A stretch of 64,000 bases of DNA from Neisseria uirgultaei (GCF_962719845.1 NZ_CAUIYF010000006.1:68941-132940); one strand, 5' to 3'. Shown: positions 1 to 8,541, numbered from the stretch's first letter. Made by a program: numbers and translations. The notes: generated by a model not told the origin, from the sequence alone.

Positions 1-31
1 TTTCCGGGCTGTTGAAATATGGAAATAAAGC

Positions 32-66
32 ACAGGCCGTCTGAATGTTCAGACGGCCTGTTTTTT
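32..66 (+). terminator. DUS-type rho-independent terminator
   Basis: A perfect 14-bp inverted repeat (32-45 and 48-61) contains a DUS on each arm with a 2-base loop, followed by a run of six Ts. It would end a plus-strand gene lying left of the window. No convincing gene is seen between it and 308. Confidence 0.85.
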
Positions 67-238
67 CAACGGCTGTGTTTTAACAAAAAGAATTTCATCG
101 GTATTTACTTAACGCTTGAACACCTGCCCCTCGGGACGGCGGCAGGGTTCGGGCCGGTTGGGGAAAGGCATCGCCTTTCTGAATCGGTGCGGTACGACGG
201 GGTGCGCCTTATGTGCCGAAAGGGTTTGCGGCAACGGT

Positions 239-271
239 ATGCCGTCTGAAGCGGGGGCGTTCAGACGGCAT
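239..271. terminator. DUS inverted pair downstream of the 309-732 operon
   Basis: ATGCCGTCTGAA at 239-250 faces its inverse at 260-271. It lies just past the 3' end of the minus-strand gene ending at 309. No U-run follows in the minus direction, so termination there is plausible but not certain. Confidence 0.5.
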
Positions 272-308
272 TGTGATGTTTGGGTCGCGGATCCGGTTCA
301 AATCCGCA

Positions 309-524
309 TCAGTTGATAAACCCGTCGTCTTTCATTTTCTTTTCGGAAAAATACTGGCCGCATACCAGCAGGGCGGTGAGGATGATGACAAACAGCCCCG
401 CCATAGTCAGTGTGATTTTGAAGAACAATTCCGCTTCGAGAAAAGAAAACCAGAGTTGCACAATCAGCAGCAGCACCCAGCCGGCAAACAGTCCGAGACA
501 GGCATAAACGCCGAGCTTAAACAC
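309..524 (-). CDS. Small two-TM membrane protein
   Basis: 71 residues with two strongly hydrophobic stretches (about residues 6-28 and 36-58), a short charged C-terminus and no signal peptide, so probably a small inner-membrane protein with both ends on one side. It is not assigned to a named family. The ATG at 524 overlaps the end of the upstream DUF4177-like gene by 8 bases, so the two are very likely co-transcribed and translationally coupled. Function unknown. Confidence 0.6.
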   Translation of the reverse strand: MFKLGVYACLGLFAGWVLLLIVQLWFSFLEAELFFKITLTMAGLFVIILTALLVCGQYFSEKKMKDDGFIN

Positions 525-732
525 GGTCCCGCTCCAAAATGACGACGTAGGCTTCGCGTTTGAAAAACAGCAGCATACGGCGCAAATCTTTTTCCATCGT
601 TACGACCCGCCAGCCTTCGGGGGTCTGTTTGTTGAGGAACGCGCTGAAATTGACGGGGTTGACTTTTGCCGCGCCGAAAAACAGGCTGGACAACAGGCTT
701 TCCTGATAAATGACGACTTTGTATTCTTTCAT
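517..732 (-). CDS. DUF4177-like small protein
   Basis: 71 residues beginning MKEYKVVIYQES and containing TPEGWRVVTMEKD, a pattern matching small DUF4177 proteins (a short antiparallel beta domain of unknown role). An AAAGGAAATACG ribosome-binding stretch precedes the ATG at 732. It overlaps the downstream membrane protein by 8 bases. The region upstream of its start is full of stable hairpins (757-911). The family call rests on pattern recall only. Confidence 0.6.
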   Translation of the reverse strand: MKEYKVVIYQESLLSSLFFGAAKVNPVNFSAFLNKQTPEGWRVVTMEKDLRRMLLFFKREAYVVILERDRV

Positions 733-756
733 CGTATTTCCTTTTCGGTTGAAACA

Positions 757-911
757 CCGCCCTTTGGGGCGGCAGGATCAGACTTTATTTGGGAGGGGCG
801 TAACCCCTTCCAAATCAGGACGATACATAGGGCGGTGCTTTATGTGTCGTCCTGTGTGTTGAAACATAGGATTCCTTTAACTAAGGGATTGCCTTTTCAG
901 ACAATCCCTTA
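757..911 (-). other. Hairpin-rich leader between argG and the DUF4177 operon
   Basis: Four consecutive inverted repeats occupy this gap: 757-762/767-772 (6 bp GC), 788-798/804-814 (11 bp with one G-T), 817-829/841-853 (13 bp with one mismatch that pairs as G-U on one strand) and 882-891/902-911 (10 bp). In the minus direction they follow argG and precede the DUF4177-like gene. They could be an argG terminator plus a structured 5' leader or a small RNA. No known riboswitch class was recognised. Confidence 0.4.
882..911 (-). terminator. argG: Possible argG terminator hairpin
   Basis: TAAGGGATTG (882-891) and CAATCCCTTA (902-911) pair perfectly, 28 bases past the argG stop. The loop contains a DUS-like fragment. 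The U-run expected after a minus-strand terminator is weak. Confidence 0.45.
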
Positions 912-938
912 AATTGCAGCGATGCAATGCGGCGAAAC

Positions 939-2282
939 TTATTGCTTATTACCCAACTGCGGCAATACCGAACCTTCGCCCAGCGACAACAAACCACTTT
1001 GCGAGTAGATGCCCAGTTTGGCGCGGGTGTCGGTGATGTCGAGGTTGCGCATCGTGAGCTGTCCGATGCGGTCGAGCGGGGTAAACGCCGCACCTTCGAC
1101 TTTTTCCATACTCAGGCGTTCGGGTTGGTAGGTCAGGTTGGGCGATTCGGTGTTCAGAATCGAGTAGTCGTTGCCGCGCCGCAGTTCGAGGGTAACTTCG
1201 CCGGTGATGGCTTTGGCGACCCAGCGTTGGGCGGTTTCGCGCAACATCAGGGCTTGGCTGTCGAACCAGCGGCCTTGGTAGAGCAAACGTCCGAGGCGCA
1301 GGCCGTTGATGCGGTATTGTTCGATGGTGTCTTCGTTGTGGATGCCGGTCACCAAGCGTTCGTAGGCGATGTGGAACAATGCCATTACCGGGGCTTCGTA
1401 GATGCCGCGTGATTTGGCTTCGATGATGCGGTTTTCGATTTGGTCGCTCATACCCAGGCCGTGGCGGCCGCCGATGCGGTTGGCTTCGAGGAAGAGTTCG
1501 ACGGGGTCGGCGTATTCTTTGCCGTTCAATGCAACCGGCACGCCTTCTTCAAAGCGCACGCTGACTTCTTCGGGTTTGACTTCGACGTTTTCGTCCCAGA
1601 AGGCAACGCCCATAATGGGTTTGACGATTTTGATGCCCGAGTTCAAAAATTCCAAGTCTTTGGCTTCGTGGGTCGCGCCGAGCATATTGGAATCGGTAGA
1701 GTAGGCTTTTTCAACCGACATTTTGTAGTTGAAGCCGTTGGCAATCAGAAATTCGCTCATTTCGTGGCGGCCGCCGAGTTCGTCGATAAATTGTTGGTCG
1801 AGCCAGGGTTTGTAGATTTTCAGCGCGGGATTGGTGAGCAAACCGTAGCGGTAGAAACGCTCGATGTCGTTGCCTTTGTAGGTGCTGCCGTCGCCCCAGA
1901 TATTCACATCGTCTTCTTTCATGGCGGAAACGAGCATGGTGCCGGTTACGGCGCGGCCCAGAGGCGTGGTGTTGAAGTAGGCGATGCCGCCGGTGGAAAC
2001 GTGGAACGCGCCGCATTGGATGGCGGCGATGCCCTCGTGTGCCAACTGCGCGCGGCAGTCGATTAGGCGGGCGTTTTCCGCACCGTATTCCATCGCTTTT
2101 TTGGGAATGGCGTTGTAGTCGTCTTCGTCGGGCTGACCAAGGTTGGCGGTGTAGGCGTAAGGCAGCGCGCCTTTGAGTTTCATCCACAACAGCGCGGCGG
2201 AGGTATCAAGTCCGCCGGAGAAGGCGATACCGACTTTTTGACCGACGGGGAGGTTTTGTAAAATAGTATGGTTTTGGCTCAT
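939..2282 (-). CDS. argG: Argininosuccinate synthase
   Basis: Catalyses ATP-dependent condensation of citrulline with aspartate to argininosuccinate, the penultimate step of cytosolic arginine synthesis. The 447-residue protein has the N-type ATP pyrophosphatase P-loop SGGLDTS at about residues 22-28 and the length of the longer bacterial ArgG form. The ATG at 2282 (MSQNHTIL) is chosen over an in-frame ATG 36 bases upstream because a GAGGA ribosome-binding site lies directly before it. It stands alone, with a divergent gene upstream. Confidence 0.95.
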   Translation of the reverse strand: MSQNHTILQNLPVGQKVGIAFSGGLDTSAALLWMKLKGALPYAYTANLGQPDEDDYNAIPKKAMEYGAENARLIDCRAQLAHEGIAAIQCGAFHVSTGGIAYFNTTPLGRAVTGTMLVSAMKEDDVNIWGDGSTYKGNDIERFYRYGLLTNPALKIYKPWLDQQFIDELGGRHEMSEFLIANGFNYKMSVEKAYSTDSNMLGATHEAKDLEFLNSGIKIVKPIMGVAFWDENVEVKPEEVSVRFEEGVPVALNGKEYADPVELFLEANRIGGRHGLGMSDQIENRIIEAKSRGIYEAPVMALFHIAYERLVTGIHNEDTIEQYRINGLRLGRLLYQGRWFDSQALMLRETAQRWVAKAITGEVTLELRRGNDYSILNTESPNLTYQPERLSMEKVEGAAFTPLDRIGQLTMRNLDITDTRAKLGIYSQSGLLSLGEGSVLPQLGNKQ

Positions 2283-2406
2283 GAAAAAATCCTCGATAGC
2301 TTGAAAAATCAAAGCCATTATCTTATAAATAGAAAATATTGTCAGCCATCATGCCGTCTGAACGAGTATTCCGCCGTTTCAGGCGGTATTTAAAACCGAA
2401 AATATT

Positions 2407-3207
2407 ATGAATGCGTTCAACCTCATCATCATCGGCGACGAAATCCTGCACGGCAGCCGTCAAGACAAGCATTTCGCCTTTTTCAAATCCCTGCTCGAAT
2501 CCAAAGGGCTGAAGCTCAATCAGGTGCAATATCTGCCCGACGAACCCGATTTGCTGGTCAGGCAACTGCGCCGCAGCTTTTCAGACGGCATACCGACGTT
2601 TGTTACCGGCGGCATCGGTGCCACGCCCGACGACCACACGCGTCAAGCCGCGGCTGCTGCTTTGGATTTGCCCGTCGTCCGCCATCCTGAAGCCGCCAAG
2701 TTTATCGAAGGCATAACCCAGAAACGCGGCGAGCCGCTTGATTCGCCGGAACACGCCCAACGCCTGAAAATGGCAGATTTTCCCGAAGGCGCGGAATTGG
2801 TGCCCAATCCGTTTAACAACATCGCCGGATTTTCTATCCGCGAGCATTATTTTTTCCCCGGCTTCCCCGTGATGGCGCACCCGATGGCGGAATGGGTATT
2901 GGAAACTTATTACGCCGACCGCTTCAACCAAACCGAACGCGGCAGCCGCAGCGTGTATGTGTTTGAGCAGCCCGAATCGCGCATTACGCCGCTTATGGAG
3001 CATATCGAGCAAACTTATCCCGGCGTGCGTTCGTACAGCCTGCCCAGCGTCGGTTGGACGCATTCAGACGGCACGCAGGTCAAACCGCACATTGAGTTCG
3101 GCATCAAAGCCGAAGGAGAAGCCGTCAACCTTTTGGACGCGGCGTGGGCGGAAGTGTTGCACAGCTTGGACGGATTGGGAGCAGAGCTGAAAAATCGGGT
3201 AAACTGA
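2407..3207 (+). CDS. CinA-type MoaB/Mog-fold domain protein
   Basis: 266 residues. The N-terminus MNAFNLIIIGDEILHG and the later TGGIGATPDD motif are hallmarks of the molybdopterin-binding (MoCF_biosynth) domain of competence/damage-inducible protein CinA, without the C-terminal nicotinamide-deamidase domain. Stand-alone versions are common but biochemically poorly defined. A DUS is embedded in the coding sequence (FSDG near residue 60). The ribosome-binding site is weak. It is followed 39 bp later by the SppA-like gene and may be co-transcribed with it. Confidence 0.75.
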   Translation: MNAFNLIIIGDEILHGSRQDKHFAFFKSLLESKGLKLNQVQYLPDEPDLLVRQLRRSFSDGIPTFVTGGIGATPDDHTRQAAAAALDLPVVRHPEAAKFIEGITQKRGEPLDSPEHAQRLKMADFPEGAELVPNPFNNIAGFSIREHYFFPGFPVMAHPMAEWVLETYYADRFNQTERGSRSVYVFEQPESRITPLMEHIEQTYPGVRSYSLPSVGWTHSDGTQVKPHIEFGIKAEGEAVNLLDAAWAEVLHSLDGLGAELKNRVN

Positions 3208-3246
3208 AAACCGTTTGCCCAAATCGGACGATATTTAAGGAAAACC

Positions 3247-4233
3247 ATGCAATACCGAATCAGAAGAGAAAACGAAGCACCCGAAGCAAAAAATACGGGG
3301 GAAACCTTATGGGAGCGCGACATTATGCGCGAAGTGCTGCTGTCCGCCTATCGGGACAGGCGCAGGGAGCGGATGTGGAAAAACATCTGGCGCGCCGTCA
3401 GCACCCTGATTCTGGTTGCCCTGATTGCAGGCATTTTCCGAAAAGACGAAGCCGCATTGCAGTTGGCGGGCAACACGCCGCATACCGCAGTCGTCAACCT
3501 GTACGGCGAAATCGGCAACGGCGTAGAAGACCAGGTCAAAAAACTCAAAGACGGTATGGAGGCCGCCTACAAAAACCCGCAGGCAAAAGCCATCGTCATC
3601 CGCGCCAACAGCCCCGGCGGTTCGCCCGTCGTGTCCAACACCGCTTTTGAAGAAATACGCCGTCTGAAGGCGCAGCACCCCGGCATCCCCGTTTATCTCG
3701 TGGCAGAGGATATGTGCGCGTCCGGCTGCTACTACATCGCGGCGGCGGCGGACAAAATCTATGCCGACCCGTCCAGCATCGTCGGCAGTATCGGCGTTAT
3801 CGGCAGCAGTTTCGACGCGACCGGCCTGATGGAAAAAATCGGCGTGAAACGCAGGGTTAAAATTGCGGGCAGCAACAAAGGAATGGGCGATCCGTTTTCT
3901 CCCGAAACGCCCGAACAGGCGAAAATCTGGGAAGAAATGCTGACCGGCATACACGGCGAATTTATCAAAGCCGTCAAAACCGGACGCGGCGGCCGCCTCA
4001 AATTCCGACAATATCCCGACGTGTTCAGCGGTCGCGTGTACACAGGCGCAGACGCGCTGAAAGTCGGGCTGGTGGACGGACTCGGCAATATTTACAGCGT
4101 GGCGCGAGACGTGGTCAAAGCCCCTGATGTGGTGGATTACACTCCGAAGGACGATTTCGGCAGAATCTTGGGCAGACGCTTCGGCGCAGAACTCAAAGCA
4201 AGTGTTTCGGAAGCCCTGCAATCCCTCCAATAA
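3247..4233 (+). CDS. sppA: Signal peptide peptidase SppA-like, S49 family
   Basis: 328 residues: a cytoplasmic N-terminus, one membrane anchor at about 49-65 and a periplasmic S49 serine protease domain of the short, single-domain type. The Ser-Lys dyad is probably Ser159 in MCASGCYY and Lys211 in SNKGMGDP. SppA degrades cleaved signal peptides in the inner membrane. An AAGGAAA ribosome-binding site precedes the ATG. It follows the CinA-type gene and ends at a DUS terminator. Confidence 0.9.
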   Translation: MQYRIRRENEAPEAKNTGETLWERDIMREVLLSAYRDRRRERMWKNIWRAVSTLILVALIAGIFRKDEAALQLAGNTPHTAVVNLYGEIGNGVEDQVKKLKDGMEAAYKNPQAKAIVIRANSPGGSPVVSNTAFEEIRRLKAQHPGIPVYLVAEDMCASGCYYIAAAADKIYADPSSIVGSIGVIGSSFDATGLMEKIGVKRRVKIAGSNKGMGDPFSPETPEQAKIWEEMLTGIHGEFIKAVKTGRGGRLKFRQYPDVFSGRVYTGADALKVGLVDGLGNIYSVARDVVKAPDVVDYTPKDDFGRILGRRFGAELKASVSEALQSLQ

Positions 4234-4278
4234 CGCTTTCCGCCGGATATGGTGGTTTAAATTCAAACCACTATACCG

Positions 4279-4311
4279 ATGCCGTCTGAAAGGTTTTCAG
4301 ACGGCATTTTT
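4279..4311 (+). terminator. DUS terminator after the sppA-like gene
   Basis: ATGCCGTCTGAA (4279-4290) pairs with its inverse at 4296-4307 across a short loop and is followed by Ts, giving a rho-independent terminator for the sppA transcript. Confidence 0.8.
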
Positions 4312-4611
4312 TGCATGGTAGGGTGGTATTTGTGAAACGGTAATATGAAAACAGAACGCTTGTCGCGCGGTTTGTACCGTGCCGGTCTATACGAAGGCAG
4401 TAATAAAGATAGAAACGTTTTGTTTTTATAGGATTGGCGCGAAACAGACGGTCCGGCGTTCTTGAAATCAAATAAGAATCGTTATCATAACATGATTGTA
4501 TTTATTGGGTTTTTTTGGGCGTTTTGCCGATATTTACCTTTTAATGGTTTTTGAAATTCGCTAAAATACGAAATTATTGTAGAAATTTTGTTAACGGATT
4601 TGGGTGTAACC
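4312..4611 (+). promoter_or_regulatory. nuo operon upstream region with Fur-like palindrome and -10
   Basis: This 300-bp gene-free stretch precedes nuoA and is AT-rich. GTTATCATAAC at 4481-4491 is a perfect 5-1-5 palindrome in AT-rich flanks resembling a Fur box. TAAAAT at 4562-4567 is a plausible -10, but no good -35 sits at the ideal distance, as expected for an activator-dependent promoter. Fur has been reported to act positively on the meningococcal nuoA promoter; assigning it to this exact palindrome is inference. Confidence 0.5.
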
Positions 4612-4968
4612 ATGTTGTCCGCTTACTTTCCCGTTTTTGTCTTTATCCTCGTCGGCCTCGCGGCCGGCGTGCTGTTTATCCTGCTCGGCACGATTTTGGG
4701 CCCGAAACGCCACTACGCCGAAAAAGACGCGCCTTACGAATGCGGTTTTGAAGCCTTTGAAAACGCGAGGATGAAGTTCGACGTGCGCTATTACCTCGTC
4801 GCCATCCTCTTCATCCTGTTTGATTTGGAGGTTGCGTTTATGCTGCCGTGGGCAGTGGTATTTAAAGAATTGGGTACATACGGCTTCTGGTCTATGCTGG
4901 TGTTTATCGTCGTTCTGACGGTAGGCTTTGTTTACGAATGGAAAAAAGGTGCGCTGGAATGGGAATAG
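4612..4968 (+). CDS. nuoA: NADH-quinone oxidoreductase subunit A
   Basis: 118-residue three-helix membrane subunit of complex I (ND3 homologue), at the junction between the hydrophilic arm and proton-pumping arm. The family signature YECGFEAFENARMKF, in the loop after the first helix, is present. The ATG at 4612 (MLSAYFPV) gives the usual family length; an in-frame start 24 bases upstream is disfavoured. Its last 10 bases overlap the start of nuoB. Confidence 0.95.
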   Translation: MLSAYFPVFVFILVGLAAGVLFILLGTILGPKRHYAEKDAPYECGFEAFENARMKFDVRYYLVAILFILFDLEVAFMLPWAVVFKELGTYGFWSMLVFIVVLTVGFVYEWKKGALEWE

Positions 4969-5441
4969 AAGGCGTTTTGAAAAAAGGTTTCATCACCACC
5001 AGCGCGGATACGGTGCTGAACTATATGCGTACCGGTTCATTGTGGCCGGTTACTTTCGGCTTGGCCTGCTGCGCCGTGGAAATGATGCACGCGGGTATGG
5101 CGCGTTACGACCTTGACCGTTTCGGCATTATTTTCCGTCCGTCCCCCCGTCAGGCAGACCTGATGATTGTGGCGGGTACGCTCACCAATAAAATGGCGCC
5201 TGCACTGCGCCGCGTGTACGACCAGCTCGCCGAGCCGCGCTGGGTATTGTCCATGGGCTCGTGTGCCAACGGCGGCGGCTATTACCACTATTCTTATTCC
5301 GTCGTGCGCGGTGCCGACCGCGTCGTGCCGGTAGACGTTTACGTGCCGGGTTGTCCGCCGACTGCGGAAGCCCTGATTTACGGCCTGATTCAGCTCCAGC
5401 AAAAAATCAAGCGCACTTCCACCATCGCGCGTGACGAGTAA
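4959..5441 (+). CDS. nuoB: NADH-quinone oxidoreductase subunit B
   Basis: 160-residue peripheral subunit (PSST homologue) that carries the terminal [4Fe-4S] cluster N2, which passes electrons to quinone. The four ligands are Cys37 and Cys38 (the tandem pair in ACCAVEMMHAG), Cys102 (GSCANGGG) and Cys132 (VPGCPPTAEAL). The ATG at 4959 lies inside the end of nuoA, indicating translational coupling; an upstream in-frame start at 4938 is less likely. Confidence 0.95.
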   Translation: MGIEGVLKKGFITTSADTVLNYMRTGSLWPVTFGLACCAVEMMHAGMARYDLDRFGIIFRPSPRQADLMIVAGTLTNKMAPALRRVYDQLAEPRWVLSMGSCANGGGYYHYSYSVVRGADRVVPVDVYVPGCPPTAEALIYGLIQLQQKIKRTSTIARDE

Positions 5442-5453
5442 GGAGAGGACGAT

Positions 5454-6047
5454 ATGGCAAGCATTCAAAACTTATACGAGACCGTCGTCGGCGTGCTTGG
5501 CGATCAGGCAAGCAAAGTCATTTCCGCTTTAGGCGAGATTACCGTCGAGTGTCTGCCCGAACACTATGTTTCAGTGATGACTACGTTGCGCGACCATGAA
5601 GAACTGCATTTCGAGCTTTTGGTCGATTTGTGCGGCGTCGATTACAGCACTTACAAAAATGAAGCATGGCAGGGCAAGCGCTTTGCCGTCGTCAGCCAGC
5701 TTCTTTCCGTTAAAAACAATCAGCGCATCCGCGTGCGCGTTTGGGTTTCAGACGACGACTTCCCCGTAGTTGAATCCGTAGTCGATATTTACAACAGCGC
5801 GGATTGGTACGAGCGCGAAGCCTTCGATTTGTACGGCATTATGTTCAACAACCATCCCGACCTGCGCCGCATCCTGACCGATTATGGTTTTGTCGGACAT
5901 CCTTTCCGTAAAGACTTCCCGATTTCCGGCTATGTGGAAATGCGTTACGACGAAGAGCAAAAACGCGTGATTTACCAACCTGTTACCATCGAGCCGCGCG
6001 AAATCACGCCGCGTATCGTCCGTGAGGAGAACTACGGTGGCCAATAA
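5454..6047 (+). CDS. nuoC: NADH-quinone oxidoreductase subunit C
   Basis: 197 residues, the 30-kDa subunit of the peripheral arm, separate from NuoD rather than fused as in E. coli. The family signature WYEREAFDLYGI, followed by HPDLRRILTDYGF and GHPFRKDFP, is in the C-terminal half. AAGGAGAGGACG precedes the ATG. The end overlaps the nuoD start by 11 bases. Confidence 0.95.
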   Translation: MASIQNLYETVVGVLGDQASKVISALGEITVECLPEHYVSVMTTLRDHEELHFELLVDLCGVDYSTYKNEAWQGKRFAVVSQLLSVKNNQRIRVRVWVSDDDFPVVESVVDIYNSADWYEREAFDLYGIMFNNHPDLRRILTDYGFVGHPFRKDFPISGYVEMRYDEEQKRVIYQPVTIEPREITPRIVREENYGGQ

Positions 6048-7293
6048 ATTAAGAAACTACACCATCAACTTCGGCCCGCAACACCCTGCGGCGCACGGCG
6101 TATTGCGCATGATCTTGGAGCTGGACGGCGAACAAATCGTCCGTGCCGATCCGCATATCGGCCTCTTGCACCGAGGCACAGAGAAACTGGCGGAAACCAA
6201 AACCTATCTGCAAGCCCTGCCCTATATGGACCGCTTGGACTACGTTTCCATGATGGTCAACGAGCAGGCATATTGCTTGGCGGTAGAAAAACTTGCCGGT
6301 ATCGATGTACCAATCCGCGCCCAATACATCCGCGTGATGTTCGCCGAAGTAACGCGCATCCTCAATCACTTGATGGGCATCGGTTCGCACGCCTTCGACA
6401 TCGGCGCGATGACCGCCATCCTTTACGCCTTCCGTGACCGCGAAGAGCTGATGGACTTGTACGAAGCCGTGTCCGGCGCACGTATGCACGCCGCCTACTT
6501 CCGTCCCGGCGGCGTTTACCGCGACCTGCCCGACTTTATGCCCAAATACGAGAGCAGCAAATTCCGCAACGCCAAAGTATTGAAGCAGCTCAACGAATCC
6601 CGCGAAGGCACCATGCTCGACTTTATCGATGCCTTCTGTGAACGTTTCCCGAAAAACATCGACACACTCGAAACCCTCCTGACCGACAACCGTATTTGGA
6701 AACAGCGTACCGTCGGCATCGGCGTTGTTACTCCCGAGCGCGCCATGCAAAAAGGCTTTACCGGAGTGATGTTGCGCGGTTCTGGCGTGGAATGGGATGT
6801 GCGTAAGAAACAGCCTTACGAAGTGTACGACAAAATGGATTTCGATATTCCCGTCGGTGTGAACGGCGACTGCTACGACCGTTACCTTTGCCGTATGGAA
6901 GAAATGCGTCAATCCGTACGCATCATCAAACAATGTTCCGAGTGGTTGCGTGTTAATCCGGGTCCGGTCATTACCACAAACCACAAATTCGCTCCGCCCA
7001 AACGTACCGAAATGAAAACAGGTATGGAAGACCTGATTCATCATTTCAAACTCTTCACCGAGGGTATGCACGTTCCCGAGGGCGAGACCTACACCGCTGT
7101 CGAACATCCGAAAGGCGAGTTCGGCGTTTACATCATTTCAGACGGCGCAAACAAACCCTACCGCCTGAAAATCCGCGCACCCGGCTTCGCCCACCTACAA
7201 GGCATGGACGAAATGGCAAAAGGCCACATGCTGGCCGACGTTGTTGCCATCATCGGTACGCAGGACATCGTATTCGGGGAGGTTGACCGATAA
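6037..7293 (+). CDS. nuoD: NADH-quinone oxidoreductase subunit D
   Basis: 418 residues, the 49-kDa subunit that forms the quinone-binding site with NuoB; evolutionarily related to the NiFe-hydrogenase large subunit. The N-terminal NFGPQHPAAHGVLR motif is intact. The start is the GTG at 6037 because GAGGAGA (6024-6030) sits at proper spacing before it; a second in-frame GTG at 6022 has no such site. Its TAA overlaps the nuoE ATG as TAATG. Confidence 0.95.
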   Translation: MANKLRNYTINFGPQHPAAHGVLRMILELDGEQIVRADPHIGLLHRGTEKLAETKTYLQALPYMDRLDYVSMMVNEQAYCLAVEKLAGIDVPIRAQYIRVMFAEVTRILNHLMGIGSHAFDIGAMTAILYAFRDREELMDLYEAVSGARMHAAYFRPGGVYRDLPDFMPKYESSKFRNAKVLKQLNESREGTMLDFIDAFCERFPKNIDTLETLLTDNRIWKQRTVGIGVVTPERAMQKGFTGVMLRGSGVEWDVRKKQPYEVYDKMDFDIPVGVNGDCYDRYLCRMEEMRQSVRIIKQCSEWLRVNPGPVITTNHKFAPPKRTEMKTGMEDLIHHFKLFTEGMHVPEGETYTAVEHPKGEFGVYIISDGANKPYRLKIRAPGFAHLQGMDEMAKGHMLADVVAIIGTQDIVFGEVDR

Positions 7294-7766
7294 TGTTATC
7301 CGCAGAATCCTTAAAACAAATTGATATTGAGTTGGCAAAATATCCTGCCGACCAACGCCGTTCCGCCATCATGGGCGCGTTGCGTATCGCCCAAACCGAA
7401 AAAGGCTGGCTTGCTCCCGAGACCATCGCCTTTGTTGCAGACTATATCGGCATCTCGCCTGCACAAGCCTACGAAGTCGCTACTTTCTACAATATGTACG
7501 ACCTTGAGCCCGTCGGCAAATACAAACTGACCGTTTGTACCAACCTGCCCTGTGCCCTGCGTGGCGGCATGGATACCGGCGAATACCTGAAGAAAAAACT
7601 CGGTATCGGCTACGGCGAAACTACGCCCGACGGCAAATTCACCCTTGTCGAAGGCGAATGCATGGGCGCGTGCGGCGATGCTCCGGTCATGCTGGTCAAC
7701 AACCACAGCATGTGCGGCTTTATGACTGAAGAGGCGATTGAGAAAAAATTAGCAGAATTAGAATAG
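7293..7766 (+). CDS. nuoE: NADH-quinone oxidoreductase subunit E
   Basis: 157 residues, the 24-kDa thioredoxin-like subunit that binds [2Fe-2S] cluster N1a. The ligands are Cys82 and Cys87 (CTNLPC) and Cys123 and Cys127 (CMGAC). It is coupled to nuoD through TAATG. Unusually, nuoF does not follow directly: an accessory gene and a DUS hairpin occupy the next 800 bases. Confidence 0.95.
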   Translation: MLSAESLKQIDIELAKYPADQRRSAIMGALRIAQTEKGWLAPETIAFVADYIGISPAQAYEVATFYNMYDLEPVGKYKLTVCTNLPCALRGGMDTGEYLKKKLGIGYGETTPDGKFTLVEGECMGACGDAPVMLVNNHSMCGFMTEEAIEKKLAELE

Positions 7767-7866
7767 ATTGTCCGAACACATTAGGTTTGTAATCAAACTT
7801 AACCGGTTATTCCAAAATTCTAAATTGTGATTTTAAAAAGTAACAATAAAAAAAGGGGAGTGCTTC

Positions 7867-8442
7867 ATGAGAGGGGTAATTGTCAAGTGGGATGACGAAA
7901 AAGGTTATGGTTTTATACGGATAGATGGCGGTAACAAAGAAATTTTCTGCCATATTTCTGACTTTTCCCCAAGAAACCCGCGTCCTGAGATTAACGAGGC
8001 GGTTGGTTTTGAAGTGGTTTCAGATGACAAGGGAAGATTTTCTGCACAACAGATACGCTATCTGAATCAGGAGCGTGCAGTTTCTCCCGGATACCGCAAG
8101 AAACATCGAAAAGACGAGGAATCTCCCACTTCGATTGTTCAGGTTGTGCTGTCTTTGTTGGTCGGTTTACTGCTTGTTTCGGTAATTGGCTATGAGGCGT
8201 ATCAATATGCGTCAGAGAAGCTGACTCCGAAACAGGAAAATACGTCGGTTAAAACGCAAGTATTACCCGAAATAAAACGGCAGCAGCCCGACAGCAGCCC
8301 ATACCGTTGCGACGGCAGGCAATATTGCTCACAAATGACTTCGTGCGAAGAAGCCAAATGGTTCGTAAGGAACTGTTCCGATACCAAGATGGACGGCGAT
8401 GGCGACGGCATTCCGTGTGAAGATATGTGCAGCGGATGGTAA
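7867..8442 (+). CDS. Cold-shock domain / TM / Excalibur fusion protein
   Basis: 191 residues in three parts. Residues 1-68 form a cold-shock OB fold with RNP1-like KGYGFI (12-17) and RNP2-like IFCHIS (26-31), predicted to bind single-stranded nucleic acid in the cytoplasm. Residues 92-114 form one transmembrane helix. Residues 147-191 form a cysteine-rich Excalibur domain with the calcium-loop pattern DGDGDGIPCEDMC, predicted periplasmic. It has its own AT-rich upstream region and GGGGAG ribosome-binding site, and a DUS hairpin follows. Its insertion between nuoE and nuoF does not imply a complex I role; function unknown. Confidence 0.8.
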   Translation: MRGVIVKWDDEKGYGFIRIDGGNKEIFCHISDFSPRNPRPEINEAVGFEVVSDDKGRFSAQQIRYLNQERAVSPGYRKKHRKDEESPTSIVQVVLSLLVGLLLVSVIGYEAYQYASEKLTPKQENTSVKTQVLPEIKRQQPDSSPYRCDGRQYCSQMTSCEEAKWFVRNCSDTKMDGDGDGIPCEDMCSGW

Positions 8443-8503
8443 TTTTGATTGATGACGGGAAGAACAAACGCAGGTTTGGTTCAGATTAAACGAAGACAGG
8501 AAA

Positions 8504-8541
8504 ATGCCGTCTGAAAACAGACAAACCGTTTCAGACGGCAT
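8504..8541 (+). terminator. DUS hairpin between the Excalibur gene and nuoF
   Basis: ATGCCGTCTGAAA (8504-8516) pairs with its inverse at 8529-8541. It ends the accessory gene but lies inside the nuo cluster, so it may attenuate transcription into nuoF. There is no long T-run after it. Confidence 0.6.

Noticed and set aside
67..308. Short open frames near the left edge, including a minus-strand frame ending at 113
   Set aside because: None has a credible start, ribosome-binding site or recognisable domain; a partial gene cannot be excluded but is not supported.
757..853. Riboswitch upstream of the DUF4177 gene
   Set aside because: Hairpins are clear but no conserved core of TPP, cobalamin, SAM, glycine or other common classes was recognised; kept only as a structured region.
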